Shown here one piece after another: positions 31,819 through 41,329 of a stretch of 64,000 nt of DNA (its first letter is position 1; each line of letters opens with the position of its first letter). The translations under genes and the position numbers were made by a program. The DNA is from Afipia sp. GTDB lineage: Bacteria; Pseudomonadota; Alphaproteobacteria; Rhizobiales; Xanthobacteraceae. Location: NCBI GenBank assembly GCA_017308575.1, contig JAFKEQ010000002.1:122832-186831 (forward strand), in the 5' to 3' direction. The notes under the pieces were generated by a model that did not search any database, was not told the origin of the DNA, and saw nothing but the letters and a program-made list of their open reading frames with translations.

Positions 31819-34224
31819 TCAGCCCGCCTTCTTGCGTATGTCGGCCAGGCCAGTCCCGTTCATGCCGAGCGAGACCACCACATCCGGAATGTCCACAGCC
31901 ACGATCGGCTTGGAGAACAGGTAGCCTTGCGCTTCGTCGCAGCCGCTCTCCTTGAGGAAGTCATATTGTCCGCCGGTTTCCACGCCTTCGGCCGTGACTT
32001 CGAGCTGCAGTGTATGGCCGAGCTGGATGATGGCCTTGACGATGGCGGCCGCGTCGGCGTCCCTGACGACATCGCCGACAAACGAGCGGTCGATCTTGAG
32101 CCGGTCCACGGGAAGCCGCTTGAGATAGCTGAGCGAGGAATAGCCGGTCCCGAAATCATCGATCGACAGATGCACGCCCAGCGCCTTGAGTTCGTGCAGC
32201 GTGTTCATGGCGGCATCCATATCCTGCAGCAGGATGGATTCGGTCAGTTCGAGTTCGAGCGCTTCGGGCGGCAGGCCGGAGTTCTCCAGCGCCAGCCGCA
32301 CCGTGTCGGTGATGTTGCCGTGCTTGAACTGCAGCGCCGAGAGGTTGACGGCGATCACCAGCGAAGTCAGCCCCTGACGCCGCCATTCGGCGCCCTGACG
32401 GCAGGCTTCGCCGATCACCCATTCGCTGATCGGAATGATGAGGCCGTTCTGCTCGGCGATCGGAATGAATTCGGACGGCGGCACCAGTTCGCCGTTACGC
32501 CGCCAGCGGATCAGGGCTTCGACGCCGACCACATGCGCGCTACGCAGGCTGATCTGCGGCTGGTAGAACAGCTCGAATTCCTGCTTCTTCAGCGCCCTGC
32601 GCAAATCCATCTGCATCTGCATGCGCAACTGGGCGTCGAGGTTCATGTGCCCGGCGAAGAAACGGTAGTTGCGGCGGCCGCTGTCCTTGGCCTGATAGAG
32701 CGCCGTATCGGCGTTCTTGCGCATCGTGTCGAAATCTTCGCCGTCGTTCGGATATACGCTGATGCCGATGCTGCAGGACGCATGCAGCGTGTGATCGTTG
32801 ATTTCAAAGGGATGCATCATGGCATCGAGGATGGTCTGGGCGACGTGTCCGACATCGCTGATGGATTTGACGCCCGAAATCAGCACGGCAAACTCGTCGC
32901 CGCCCTCGCGGCTGATGGTATCGGCCTTGCGCAGCGCGGCCTGCAGCCGTTGCACCACGCAGACAAGCAGCTCGTCGCCCACACCATGGCCGAGGCTGTC
33001 GTTGACCTCCTTGAAGTTGTCGAGGTCGAGAAACAGCATCGCGATGCGGGTGTTGTTGCGGTCCGCTTCCGCGGTCGCACGCTCGAAGCGATCGCGCAGC
33101 AGCAGGCGGTTCGGCAATTTGGTCAGCGGGTCGTGGTGAGCCAGGAAGGTGAGTTCGGCTTCGGCCGCCTGACGTGCGAGCGTCAGCCCGTCGAAGGCGC
33201 GCGCGAGTTCGCCGATCTCGTCCCGCCGGTCCGACGCAATCAGGGCATGAGCCTGCGATGATCGCGCCATCGCCCTGATGTGATCCCGCAGCAGCAGCAG
33301 TGGCCGCATCATGTAGCTTGCCCCGAACCACACCAGCAGGGGCAATACCAGCAGCAGGACCACCAGCAGCGTGAACCCCTGCGCGCGCATCGCGGTGATC
33401 GGCGCATAGGCCTCCTGCAGCGGCAGCACCATGCCGACCAGCCAGCCGGTCGTCTTCATCGTGTCCACGATCATCAGCGCGGGCACGCCGCGGGTCGTGA
33501 CGACTTCTCCGGCAAAACGTCCCGCCGTCAGAGCTTGATCGATGCCGGGCGAGGCGCCAGCTGGAAGCTGCTCCATCAGGCGCGACCTGTCGGGATGAGA
33601 GATGAGGGTGCGGTCGCGCGAAGCCAGAAACAGATTGCCGGTTCGGCCGATATGCGTCTGGGTGAAATTCGAGAACAGGTTGTCGCTCAGGATGTACTGG
33701 CTACCACCGAGCAGTGCGGCGATCTTGCCGTCATTGCCCAGCACGGGGGCGGTCATCACGATCAGCGGCAGTCCCGACACCGGACTCTTGAACAGCTTCG
33801 AAATGTAAGGCTGGTGGTCTTCCAGCGTGCGAACGACATATTCCATGCGGGCCATTCGCTTGCTGCCGACATATTTTTCCGGCTCGGGCGAGGCCGCCAG
33901 CACGGTGCCTTCCGTGTCGTAAGTCAGTAGGTTGGTGAACAGCGCATGCAGGACGAACTGGCGGTCGATGAATGTCTGCAACTCGGCCGGATTCGCGAGC
34001 GTCTCCGGCGACAGCCGTGAGGCCACGTTGATCAGCATCCTGTGGCGGGCCAGCACCTGTTCGTCGAAGTTGCTCGTCAGCGCTTTGATCAGCGCGGTGT
34101 TCTGTACGATGATGCTTTCACGCAGGCGCGCTTCGCTGGACTGAATCAGCAGCGCTGCGGCCACGCACAGCAGCACTCCGAAAAGGAGGCTGACCAGCAG
34201 TGCAAGCTTGTTCTTGATACTCAT
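31819..34224 (-). CDS. dCache-HAMP-GGDEF-EAL cyclic di-GMP enzyme
   Basis: 801 residues. The first membrane helix is 6-28, a periplasmic dCache-like sensor spans about 30-275 (TYDTEGTVLAASPEPEKY, GNDGKIAALLGGSQYI), the second helix is 284-306, and HAMP follows to about 350. The GGDEF motif (441-445, REGGDEF) is intact and preceded by RKAD, a complete inhibitory RxxD site. The EAL domain is also intact (EAL near 569, ELTES, DDFGTGYSSL, EGVET). Synthesis or breakdown of c-di-GMP could therefore be set by a periplasmic ligand. No partner gene is adjacent. Confidence 0.93.
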   Translation of the reverse strand: MSIKNKLALLVSLLFGVLLCVAAALLIQSSEARLRESIIVQNTALIKALTSNFDEQVLARHRMLINVASRLSPETLANPAELQTFIDRQFVLHALFTNLLTYDTEGTVLAASPEPEKYVGSKRMARMEYVVRTLEDHQPYISKLFKSPVSGLPLIVMTAPVLGNDGKIAALLGGSQYILSDNLFSNFTQTHIGRTGNLFLASRDRTLISHPDRSRLMEQLPAGASPGIDQALTAGRFAGEVVTTRGVPALMIVDTMKTTGWLVGMVLPLQEAYAPITAMRAQGFTLLVVLLLVLPLLVWFGASYMMRPLLLLRDHIRAMARSSQAHALIASDRRDEIGELARAFDGLTLARQAAEAELTFLAHHDPLTKLPNRLLLRDRFERATAEADRNNTRIAMLFLDLDNFKEVNDSLGHGVGDELLVCVVQRLQAALRKADTISREGGDEFAVLISGVKSISDVGHVAQTILDAMMHPFEINDHTLHASCSIGISVYPNDGEDFDTMRKNADTALYQAKDSGRRNYRFFAGHMNLDAQLRMQMQMDLRRALKKQEFELFYQPQISLRSAHVVGVEALIRWRRNGELVPPSEFIPIAEQNGLIIPISEWVIGEACRQGAEWRRQGLTSLVIAVNLSALQFKHGNITDTVRLALENSGLPPEALELELTESILLQDMDAAMNTLHELKALGVHLSIDDFGTGYSSLSYLKRLPVDRLKIDRSFVGDVVRDADAAAIVKAIIQLGHTLQLEVTAEGVETGGQYDFLKESGCDEAQGYLFSKPIVAVDIPDVVVSLGMNGTGLADIRKKAG

Positions 34225-34536
34225 ACAGATCCCGCCTCTCGGGCGAACGTAATCAGATGCACGGTAGTCGCCGGCGATTACCGCAGAATGCTCAACCGTA
34301 GACGAGCGGCCCTTACCTGAACGCTAACGGATGCCGTCGTCGCGCCGGGGTCAGGGCGACACGGTGAGCATTTGATGAAGAACGGCGGAAGCGGGTTTGC
34401 ACGGCGTTAAGGTTAAATCATTCCGTGCGGTGAGCTTGTATGCGGGATACCGTCAGACGCTGCACAGCTTCGGCGGAATGCATGCCGCCGGCGCAGGTCT
34501 CGCCGTTGAATTTCCGGAGTCTTTGGGCCGCCGGCC
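34225..34536. other. 312-bp spacer between two minus-strand genes
   Basis: The leftmost part is the likely promoter region of the GGDEF-EAL gene. No supported gene or strong repeat was seen; the long plus-strand frame across it has no motif and mostly lies opposite the isochorismatase gene. Confidence 0.4.
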
Positions 34537-35160
34537 TCAGCCCGCAGCTTTCGCCGCCGCGGTCAGCGCCGCCGTATCTTTCACCACGATGGCGAAGCGA
34601 TCCGCAAGTTCGCTCAGCGCCACGCGATGCACGACGCTGGCGGGAATCGTGCCGCCGAGCGGATCGGGCAGGTCGCGCGTTGCCGTCGCGTTGGCGACGA
34701 CGGTGGTGCGGTACTTGAGATCGAGCGCCGCGCGGGCGGTGGCGCTGACGCACATATGCGTCATGAACCCTGCGATGATCAGTTCGGTGCGGCCGGTGCT
34801 TTTCACCAGCGCATCGAGATCGGTGCCTGCGAAAGAGTTCGGCAAGGTCTTGCGCACCACCACTTCGCCTGCGGCGGGCGTCAGCAGCGGCACGATGGCG
34901 GCGTTGGGGCTGTCTTCGGCAAACAGCGGGCGGCCGGCCGGGGCATGCTGCACAATATGAAACACCGGAACGCCGCGCTCCCGCGCCAGCTTCAGCAACT
35001 TTGACGCCTCGACAATGGCGGCGTCGACACCGTCCAGCGGCAGATTACCCCTGGTGTATTCAACCTGGGCGTCAATGATGACCAGCGCGGAGGTGTCCAG
35101 CGCGCTCGGATGGAGCGGCGCGCCCGCGATCTGGAGCAGCGTCTTCGGGGTTAAGGCCAT
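34537..35160 (-). CDS. Isochorismatase-family cysteine hydrolase
   Basis: 207 residues. The catalytic Asp is in LVIIDAQVEY (D30), the Lys is in VRKTLPNSFAGTDL, and the nucleophile Cys is in AGFMTHMCVSATARAAL with the family's cis-peptide before it. This places it with nicotinamidase/isochorismatase-like amide or ether hydrolases; the substrate is unassigned. It is cytoplasmic and apparently monocistronic. Confidence 0.9.
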   Translation of the reverse strand: MALTPKTLLQIAGAPLHPSALDTSALVIIDAQVEYTRGNLPLDGVDAAIVEASKLLKLARERGVPVFHIVQHAPAGRPLFAEDSPNAAIVPLLTPAAGEVVVRKTLPNSFAGTDLDALVKSTGRTELIIAGFMTHMCVSATARAALDLKYRTTVVANATATRDLPDPLGGTIPASVVHRVALSELADRFAIVVKDTAALTAAAKAAG

Positions 35161-35247
35161 GTCTTGCTTTCGTTGGGCAATTTCGTCACGGCTTCCGGCG
35201 GCGAAGAGTTCGCCAAGGAAGGCAGTTATTTAATAATGGAATCCGTT

Positions 35248-35329
35248 CGTCATTGCGAGCGAAGCGAAGCAATCCACTCTTTGAAAGCCAAATTGGATTG
35301 CTTCGTCGCAAGTGCTCCTCGCAATGACG
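35248..35329. repeat. Palindromic intergenic repeat
   Basis: Outer arms CGTCATTGCGAG/CTCGCAATGACG and inner arms AAGCAATCCA/TTGGATTGCTT form a long interrupted hairpin. This REP-like type is widespread in Rhizobiales. Confidence 0.8.
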
Positions 35330-35385
35330 AGGCAAAGCCTCTAAAAATCTATGGCTACAATTGTGGTTGATAATTTGCCTGAACG

Positions 35386-35670
35386 GTGAATCTTTTGAAA
35401 CACTCGGATTTTAAAATCGGAACTGAATTTTTGACCGAAACCGGGCGCTGGCGATGCACGGACATCGGCGTCCGTACGATTGCGGCAATCAAGCTCGATC
35501 TGGACCACGATCCCGCTTGGTATAATGGACCTCCATATGCAGTAGCCGAGTTCGTATTCGACGAAGACAGCTTAGAAGGGTGCGAGCCGGCTCCTTTGGA
35601 AAGGACGTTCGACGACAGTGGCAAGACAAGGTTGGTTACGATCGAGGTCGGTCCGGTAATTAAAACCTGA
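35386..35670 (+). CDS. Small conserved hypothetical protein
   Basis: 94 residues from the GTG at 35386; a TTG nine bases later (35395) is an alternative. Notable text: GRWRCTDIGVRTIAAIKLDL, then NGPPYAVAEFVFDEDSLEGC. The protein is acidic with no signal or membrane segment. I recognise the WRCTD...PPYAVAE...EGC pattern as recurring in hypothetical proteins of many proteobacteria, but no function is known to me. It lies just upstream of dnaG and differs in base use from it (more AT). Confidence 0.7.
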   Translation: MNLLKHSDFKIGTEFLTETGRWRCTDIGVRTIAAIKLDLDHDPAWYNGPPYAVAEFVFDEDSLEGCEPAPLERTFDDSGKTRLVTIEVGPVIKT

Positions 35671-35791
35671 CCGTCCGCCGCCTGTGAATAGCCGGGACAA
35701 CCCGGGGGGTTCCGGGGATACTGGGGGTATCTGCCTTCCGAACCTATATTCATGTTCGGTTGGCAACTCCTGAGTCCCGAAATCCTTATCC

Positions 35792-37795
35792 ATGCGCTTC
35801 ACGCCCCAATTCCTCGACGATCTGCGGATGCGGCTTCCGGTGTCGGACGTCGTGGGCAAGCGCGTGAAGCTGAAACGGGCGGGCAAGGAGTGGAAGGGCC
35901 TCTCGCCGTTCAAGCAGGAGAAGACGCCGTCCTTCACGGTCAACGACCAAAAGGGCTTCTACCACTGCTTCGCTTCCGGCAAGCACGGCAACATCTTCGA
36001 TTTCATCATGGATACGGAGGGCGTCGGCTTTGTCGAAGCGGTGGAGATTGCGGCGTCCCAGGCCGGAATGCCGTTGCCCGCGGTGACGCCGGACGCCGCG
36101 CGCCACGAGCAGCGCCGCAAGACGCTGTACGACGTGATGGATCTCGCCGCGAAATTCTATGCCGACACGCTGACCTCGCGCCTTGGCGCGAAGGCGCGGG
36201 GCTATCTCGCCGACCGCGCGATCTCGCCTGCGACACAGTTGCAGTTCCGCATGGGCTATGCGCCGCCCGAGCGTTTCGCGCTCAAGGAGCATCTCGGCAG
36301 TCTTGGCGTGCCGGTTGATGACATGATCGAGGCGCGGCTGCTCAGCGCAGGCGAGGACATTCCCGTTCCTTACGACCGCTTCCGCGACCGCGTGATGTTT
36401 CCGATCACCGATGCGCGCGGCCGCGTGATCGCCTTCGGCGGCCGGGCGATGGAGAAGGATGCGCCTGCGAAGTATCTGAACTCCGCCGACGGCGTGCTGT
36501 TTCACAAGGGCGACAATCTCTACAACCTCGCCACCGCGCGGCAGGCCGCCCATGACGGCGCGCCGGTGATCGTGGCCGAAGGCTATGTCGATGTCATCGC
36601 GCTGGTGACGGCTGGCTTTCCCGGCGCGGTCGCGCCGCTCGGCACCGCGCTGACCGAAAATCAGCTCGCGCTGCTCTGGAAGATGGCGGACGAGCCGATC
36701 CTCTGCTTTGACGGCGACGGCGCGGGCCAGCGCGCGGCCTTGCGCGCGGCGGACCTTGCGCTTCCGCATCTCAAGCCCGGCAAGAGCCTGCGTTTCGCGC
36801 TGCTGCCCGACGGGCAGGACCCGGACGATCTCGCGCGCGCCGGCGGGCGCGGGGCGATCGAGGAAGTGCTCGGCGCGGCGCGTCCGCTCGCCGAGGTTCT
36901 GTGGTCGCGCGAAATCGAGGGCGGCAGCTTCGCCACGCCCGAGCGCCGCGCCGCGCTGGAGGCGCGGATCAAGGAACTGTCCAACGGCATCCGCGACGAG
37001 ACCGTGCGCCGCTATTACTGGCAGGATTTCAACGAGCGGCTGCGCAGTGCCTTCGCGCCGCAGGCGAGCTATGCCGGGGCCGGCGGCGGCGGCTTCCAGC
37101 GCCGGGGCTTCGGGGCCGAATCAGGCCGGGGTTTTTCGTCCCGGCCGCCGTTTCAGGGTCGGGGCGGAGGCGGCGCGGCTGGACTATCCACAGGTGCGCG
37201 CGCCTTCGGCCGGGGTCCCTATCAGGCGGCCAGCCCCCATCTCGCCGGGTCCTCGATCATGCGCGGTCAGCGCAGTGCGCTGTCCCGGCGCGAGGCGCTG
37301 ATCCTGCTGTCGCTGCTCAATCACCCCTGGCTGCTGCACGATCATCTGGAGGAAGTCGCGGCGCTGGAGCTGGCGCATCCCGAGGCCCACAGGCTGCGCG
37401 CCGGGATCATCGGGGCGTTTTCAAATTATTCGCATACCGACGATCCGCAGGCGGAAAGCGCCCGGCTGCGCGTCAGCTTGGAGAAGGCTGGATATTCCGA
37501 GCAAATTCAAAGGGTTGAACGAACGCTGACGACGCGCAGCGTCTGGGGCGCGCAGGCAGGTGCGGCGCAGGACGATGTTTTGGCGACCTGGCATCAACTC
37601 GTTGTCTTGCATCGCCAATCCCACGCCTTACTTAGGGAATTGAAGGATGCCGAGCAGGCGCTGGCGCAGGACGGCAGCGAAGCCAATGAGGGCTGGCTGC
37701 GCGACGTGAAGGCCCGGCAGGCGGAAGCGGACGGCCTGGATGCGCTGATCGAGGGATTCGGCGAATCATCGGGCCGGTTCCAGCGGACCAGCTGA
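35792..37795 (+). CDS. dnaG: DNA primase
   Basis: 667 residues. The N-terminal zinc-finger fold is present (GLSPFKQEKTPSFTVND, KGFYHCFASGKHG), but only one of the usual zinc ligands remains as Cys, so zinc binding is probably lost. The catalytic core follows, with the Toprim motifs VAEGYVDVIAL (about 268) and CFDGDGAGQRAA (about 308). A Gly/Arg-rich linker (about 430-475) precedes the C-terminal helicase-binding domain. It makes RNA primers at the fork. rpoD follows in the same direction after about 400 bp. Confidence 0.97.
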   Translation: MRFTPQFLDDLRMRLPVSDVVGKRVKLKRAGKEWKGLSPFKQEKTPSFTVNDQKGFYHCFASGKHGNIFDFIMDTEGVGFVEAVEIAASQAGMPLPAVTPDAARHEQRRKTLYDVMDLAAKFYADTLTSRLGAKARGYLADRAISPATQLQFRMGYAPPERFALKEHLGSLGVPVDDMIEARLLSAGEDIPVPYDRFRDRVMFPITDARGRVIAFGGRAMEKDAPAKYLNSADGVLFHKGDNLYNLATARQAAHDGAPVIVAEGYVDVIALVTAGFPGAVAPLGTALTENQLALLWKMADEPILCFDGDGAGQRAALRAADLALPHLKPGKSLRFALLPDGQDPDDLARAGGRGAIEEVLGAARPLAEVLWSREIEGGSFATPERRAALEARIKELSNGIRDETVRRYYWQDFNERLRSAFAPQASYAGAGGGGFQRRGFGAESGRGFSSRPPFQGRGGGGAAGLSTGARAFGRGPYQAASPHLAGSSIMRGQRSALSRREALILLSLLNHPWLLHDHLEEVAALELAHPEAHRLRAGIIGAFSNYSHTDDPQAESARLRVSLEKAGYSEQIQRVERTLTTRSVWGAQAGAAQDDVLATWHQLVVLHRQSHALLRELKDAEQALAQDGSEANEGWLRDVKARQAEADGLDALIEGFGESSGRFQRTS

Positions 37796-37983
37796 CGGAA
37801 TCGCCGCGGCAGGGCTTCCCGCCGCCGGTTCTTGAAAGATAAGGCCTTAAAAAGACTCGCCAAACCGGCTTTTTAGCCGCAAAAACAGGGTTAATCTGGG
37901 CTTAACGGCCCTTGCACTAAACAGTTTGGGACACGTCAAGCATGCACGGGTGGTGCCTTCAAAAGCGCCGCCCTTTCCGCATC

Positions 37984-38145
37984 CTCGTGATCCGGTTCTG
38001 ACATTCGTAGGGTGACCTTCGCGGGTATTTTACGAATGTCAGAACCAAAGGATCACGAGAATTATAACTTGCTGGCGTCCTTCGTATCCGACGTTCGTAG
38101 AGGTGCCTCTGCGAGGTGAAACGAACGTCGGATACGGGACGCGAG
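37984..38145. repeat. Double-hairpin intergenic repeat, copy 2 (in the dnaG-rpoD spacer)
   Basis: Left hairpin 37984-38059: outer stem CTCGTGATCC/GGATCACGAG, inner stem GGTTCTGACATTCGTA/TACGAATGTCAGAACC, AAA bulged on the right side as in copy 1. The linker AATTATAACTTG (38060-38071) differs from copy 1 at one base. Right hairpin 38072-38145: outer CTGGCGTCC/GGACGCGAG (one mismatch), inner GTATCCGACGTTCGT/ACGAACGTCGGATAC. The rest of the 408-bp spacer (37796-37983 and 38146-38203) holds a weak CGGCTTTTTAGCCG hairpin and presumably the rpoD promoter and leader; no gene is seen there. Confidence 0.85.
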
Positions 38146-38203
38146 CGAACAAATCAATACGCGGGCGGTTGCCCGTGTCGTGAGCGCGTTTCAGGAGCAG
38201 TGA

Positions 38204-40333
38204 ATGGCCACCAAGGCAAAGACGGCAGCGATCAAGGACAAAGAGAAGGATCAGAAGGCCGCTGAGACTCCTGAGAAAGACAGCGCCGACGCGCCGTCGC
38301 CTTTGCTCGACCTGTCCGACGCCGCCGTCAAGAAGATGATCAAGCAGGCCAAGAAGCGCGGCTTCGTGACCTTCGATCAGCTCAACGAAGTGCTGCCTTC
38401 CGACACGACCTCGCCCGAACAGATCGAAGACATCATGGCGATGCTCTCCGACATGGGCATCAACGTCTCCGAATCCGACGACGCCAACGACGAGGACGAG
38501 GAGAAGCAGGAGGACGGCGACGATGAGACCGATAACGAACTCGTCGAGGTCACCTCCAAGGCCGTCACCGAAACCAAGAAATCGGAGCCCGGCGAGCGCA
38601 CCGACGATCCCGTGCGCATGTATCTGCGCGAGATGGGCACCGTCGAGCTGCTGTCGCGCGAGGGCGAAATCGCCATCGCCAAGCGCATCGAGGCCGGCCG
38701 CGAGGCGATGATCGCGGGGCTGTGCGAAAGCCCGCTGACCTTCCAGGCCATCATCATCTGGCGCGACGAACTCAACGAAGGAAAGATCTTCCTTCGCGAC
38801 ATCATCGACCTTGAAGCGACTTACGCCGGCCCCGAGGGCAAGAACGGCCTCAACCCGGCGATGATCGCCGGTCCCGCGGGCCCCGACGGCCAGCCGACCA
38901 ACGCCGTGATCAATGCCGACGGCACCGTGCAGGTGATCGCCGCGGTGCAGCCCGCGCCGCCCGCCGCGCCGCCGTCGCCGACGCCGTTCCGCCCCGCGCC
39001 TGCCGCGGGTGATGCCGGCGCAGGTCCCTCGCCCGAGGAGGACGAGGACGACGAGTTCGAGAACCAGATGTCGCTGGCGGCCATCGAGGCCGAGCTGAAG
39101 CCGAAGGTGGTCGAGACATTCGACAAGATCGCCTCCGAGTACAAGAAGCTGCGCCGCCTGCAGGAGCAGGACATCCAGAACCAGCTTCAGAACGAGTCGC
39201 TCTCGCCTGCGCAGGAACGCAAGTACAAGAAGCTGAAGGACGAGATCGTCGTCGAGGTGAAGTCGCTGCGCCTCAACCAGGCGCGCATCGACAGCCTCGT
39301 CGAGCAGCTCTACGACATCAACAAGAAGCTGGTGTCCTATGAAGGCCGCCTGTTCCGCCTCAGCGACAGCCACGGCGTCGGCCGCGAAGACTTCCTGAAG
39401 AACTATCAGGGCTCGGAGCTTGATCCGCGCTGGCTCAACCGCGTCTCGAAACTGGCCGCCAAGGGCTGGAAGAATTTCGTCGCGGTGGAGAAGGACCGCA
39501 TCAAGGAACTGCGCCAGAACATTCAGGAGCTTGCGGCGCTGACCGGCCTCGAGATCGGCGAATTCCGCAAGATCGTGCTCGGCGTGCAGAAGGGCGAGCG
39601 CGAGGCGCGGCAGGCGAAGAAGGAAATGGTGGAGGCCAACCTGCGCCTCGTGATTTCCATCGCCAAGAAATACACCAACCGCGGCCTGCAGTTCCTCGAT
39701 CTCATTCAGGAAGGCAACATCGGCCTGATGAAGGCGGTCGACAAGTTCGAATACCGTCGCGGCTACAAGTTCTCGACCTACGCGACGTGGTGGATCCGTC
39801 AGGCCATCACCCGCAGCATTGCTGACCAGGCAAGAACCATCCGCATTCCGGTGCACATGATCGAGACGATCAACAAGATCGTGCGCACTTCGCGCCAGAT
39901 GCTGAACGAGATCGGCCGCGAGCCGACGCCGGAAGAACTGGCCGAAAAGCTCGGCATGCCGCTGGAGAAGGTGCGCAAGGTTCTCAAGATCGCCAAGGAG
40001 CCGCTCTCGCTGGAGACGCCGGTGGGCGACGAGGAGGATTCACACCTCGGCGATTTCATCGAGGACAAGAACGCGGTGCTGCCGATCGACGCGGCGATCC
40101 AGTCGAACCTGCGCGAAACCACGACGCGCGTGCTCGCCTCGCTCACCCCGCGTGAGGAGCGCGTGCTGCGCATGCGCTTCGGCATCGGCATGAACACCGA
40201 CCACACGCTGGAAGAAGTCGGCCAGCAGTTCTCGGTGACCCGCGAACGTATTCGTCAGATCGAGGCGAAGGCGCTGCGGAAGCTGAAGCATCCGAGCCGG
40301 AGCAGAAAGCTGCGGAGCTTCCTCGATAACTAG
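38204..40333 (+). CDS. rpoD: RNA polymerase primary sigma factor (sigma-70)
   Basis: 709 residues, preceded by AGGAGCAG. Region 1.1 is at the N-terminus ([20 protein letters not shown]), then an acidic linker, region 1.2 ([21 protein letters not shown]), a long non-conserved region with a Pro/Ala-rich and acidic insert (about 205-290), region 2 ([30 protein letters not shown]), region 3 and region 4 ([36 protein letters not shown]). It directs most housekeeping transcription. It ends in a strong terminator. Confidence 0.98.
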   Translation: MATKAKTAAIKDKEKDQKAAETPEKDSADAPSPLLDLSDAAVKKMIKQAKKRGFVTFDQLNEVLPSDTTSPEQIEDIMAMLSDMGINVSESDDANDEDEEKQEDGDDETDNELVEVTSKAVTETKKSEPGERTDDPVRMYLREMGTVELLSREGEIAIAKRIEAGREAMIAGLCESPLTFQAIIIWRDELNEGKIFLRDIIDLEATYAGPEGKNGLNPAMIAGPAGPDGQPTNAVINADGTVQVIAAVQPAPPAAPPSPTPFRPAPAAGDAGAGPSPEEDEDDEFENQMSLAAIEAELKPKVVETFDKIASEYKKLRRLQEQDIQNQLQNESLSPAQERKYKKLKDEIVVEVKSLRLNQARIDSLVEQLYDINKKLVSYEGRLFRLSDSHGVGREDFLKNYQGSELDPRWLNRVSKLAAKGWKNFVAVEKDRIKELRQNIQELAALTGLEIGEFRKIVLGVQKGEREARQAKKEMVEANLRLVISIAKKYTNRGLQFLDLIQEGNIGLMKAVDKFEYRRGYKFSTYATWWIRQAITRSIADQARTIRIPVHMIETINKIVRTSRQMLNEIGREPTPEELAEKLGMPLEKVRKVLKIAKEPLSLETPVGDEEDSHLGDFIEDKNAVLPIDAAIQSNLRETTTRVLASLTPREERVLRMRFGIGMNTDHTLEEVGQQFSVTRERIRQIEAKALRKLKHPSRSRKLRSFLDN

Positions 40334-40350
40334 GCGAATTTTACAATGTC

Positions 40351-40370
40351 GTCCCCGCGCAGGCGGGGAC
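40351..40370. repeat. Short GTCCCCGC palindrome
   Basis: GTCCCCGC-GCAG-GCGGGGAC followed by CCAG. It is the same unit as the right half of the repeat at 62933-62991 and lies directly before the rpoD terminator. Confidence 0.7.
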
Positions 40371-40380
40371 CCAGAAAACA

Positions 40381-40412
40381 AAACGGCGGGCCGAAAGGTC
40401 CGCCGTTTTTGT
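40381..40412 (+). terminator. Rho-independent terminator after rpoD
   Basis: The stem AAACGGCGG/CCGCCGTTT extends through a G-T pair and CC/GG to a GAAA tetraloop and is followed by TT. Confidence 0.9.
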
Positions 40413-40568
40413 TGCTGGAGAATACTCATTCCCGTTCGGTGTAAGTGTTTGTAATTATTTGCATTTTTGGCTCTTGTTTCATAAAGCGGAAATCTGACAG
40501 GCAACCTTTTCTTTATGCAAAAAAATATGGTACAAATCCATCAAATTGCATGATTCGAGGTAAATTCG

Positions 40569-41288
40569 ATGACCGCTTTGAAGAATTACATCTTGTCCGT
40601 TTTGTATCGTGATCTGTTCATCGATCTCGACGATCGCCTCCGTGCTGAATCGATTAAAGCATTTGAGATGATCCGCGATCATTCGGGTCTTGCAAAGAAA
40701 CGGGCTCGCGAAGCCGAAGGACAGGCGCGGTTTCGGATGTGGGAGCAGGGTTTTGAGGAAGTTTGCACGACCTATGGCGCTGTGCTTTTGGACGGCGGGG
40801 TTATGCCGCGCACAGACAAGAGGGTGTTTCAACCTTTTATGAGGTTCGTAGGTGATGAAGGTCCCAGCGTTATTTTGGGCCTTGCCACCATGGCGGCTCC
40901 CGGTGAGCTTCCGATCAAAAATAAGTCTCGGGTCGCGGCCGTTACCGTGAATTACGATCTATCCCCTCGGCTTAGTTTTGATGGAAAAGGGCCAAAAGTC
41001 GACGACATCTTCGTATTGCTTCTGGCCGCGCGCGATCGTGAACGTGGCGGCAAGATCGAAGAAGTTGCAGTCGGCATTATTGATTCTTCCTATAGTGCCT
41101 ATTTGTTTTATGAATCGCTGGAAGGATTCCTTTCTAGCGAAACTGCCGACGAAGCCGGCGACTCGAGTTCAGTTGTGTCTGACGAGGCTATCGCTCCAAC
41201 TGCTAGGGTCAAGCTGAAGGGTCGTGTAATACCATTCAAGCCGCCGGAACATCCTGAATCCGACGATAAAAGTACTGCCGACGACTGA
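40569..41288 (+). CDS. Protein of unknown function, first gene of an AT-rich pair
   Basis: 239 residues; no family recognised. The N-terminal third is helical and charged (SVLYRDLFIDLDDRLRAESIK, SGLAKKRAREAEGQARFRM). A central part looks like mixed strands (AAVTVNYDLSPRLSFDG, VDDIFVLLLAARDRERGGKI), and the C-terminal 50 residues are acidic and probably disordered, with RVIPFKPP near the end. Base composition is distinctly more AT-rich than the flanking rpoD. It precedes the XRE-ImmA/IrrE gene by 41 bp. A regulated effector or antitoxin-type partner of that protease is a guess. Confidence 0.7.
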   Translation: MTALKNYILSVLYRDLFIDLDDRLRAESIKAFEMIRDHSGLAKKRAREAEGQARFRMWEQGFEEVCTTYGAVLLDGGVMPRTDKRVFQPFMRFVGDEGPSVILGLATMAAPGELPIKNKSRVAAVTVNYDLSPRLSFDGKGPKVDDIFVLLLAARDRERGGKIEEVAVGIIDSSYSAYLFYESLEGFLSSETADEAGDSSSVVSDEAIAPTARVKLKGRVIPFKPPEHPESDDKSTADD

Positions 41289-41329
41289 TTTGAGTCCGGC
41301 TATACACTAACTTCCTTTTTGGTGATGTC

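Noticed and set aside
31927..33261. 444-codon plus-strand frame opposite the dCache-GGDEF-EAL gene
   Set aside because: Antisense shadow without motifs or ribosome binding site.
34397..34960. Plus-strand frame of 187 codons opposite the isochorismatase gene
   Set aside because: Antisense shadow; the minus-strand gene has a full catalytic set.
38039..39856. 605-codon minus-strand frame opposite rpoD
   Set aside because: Antisense to a confirmed rpoD, and its low-complexity Leu/Val/Asp text mirrors the acidic and helical rpoD codons.
40479..40832. Minus-strand frame of 117 codons opposite the start of the unknown protein at 40569
   Set aside because: It is antisense to the better-supported gene, and no upstream signals were seen.
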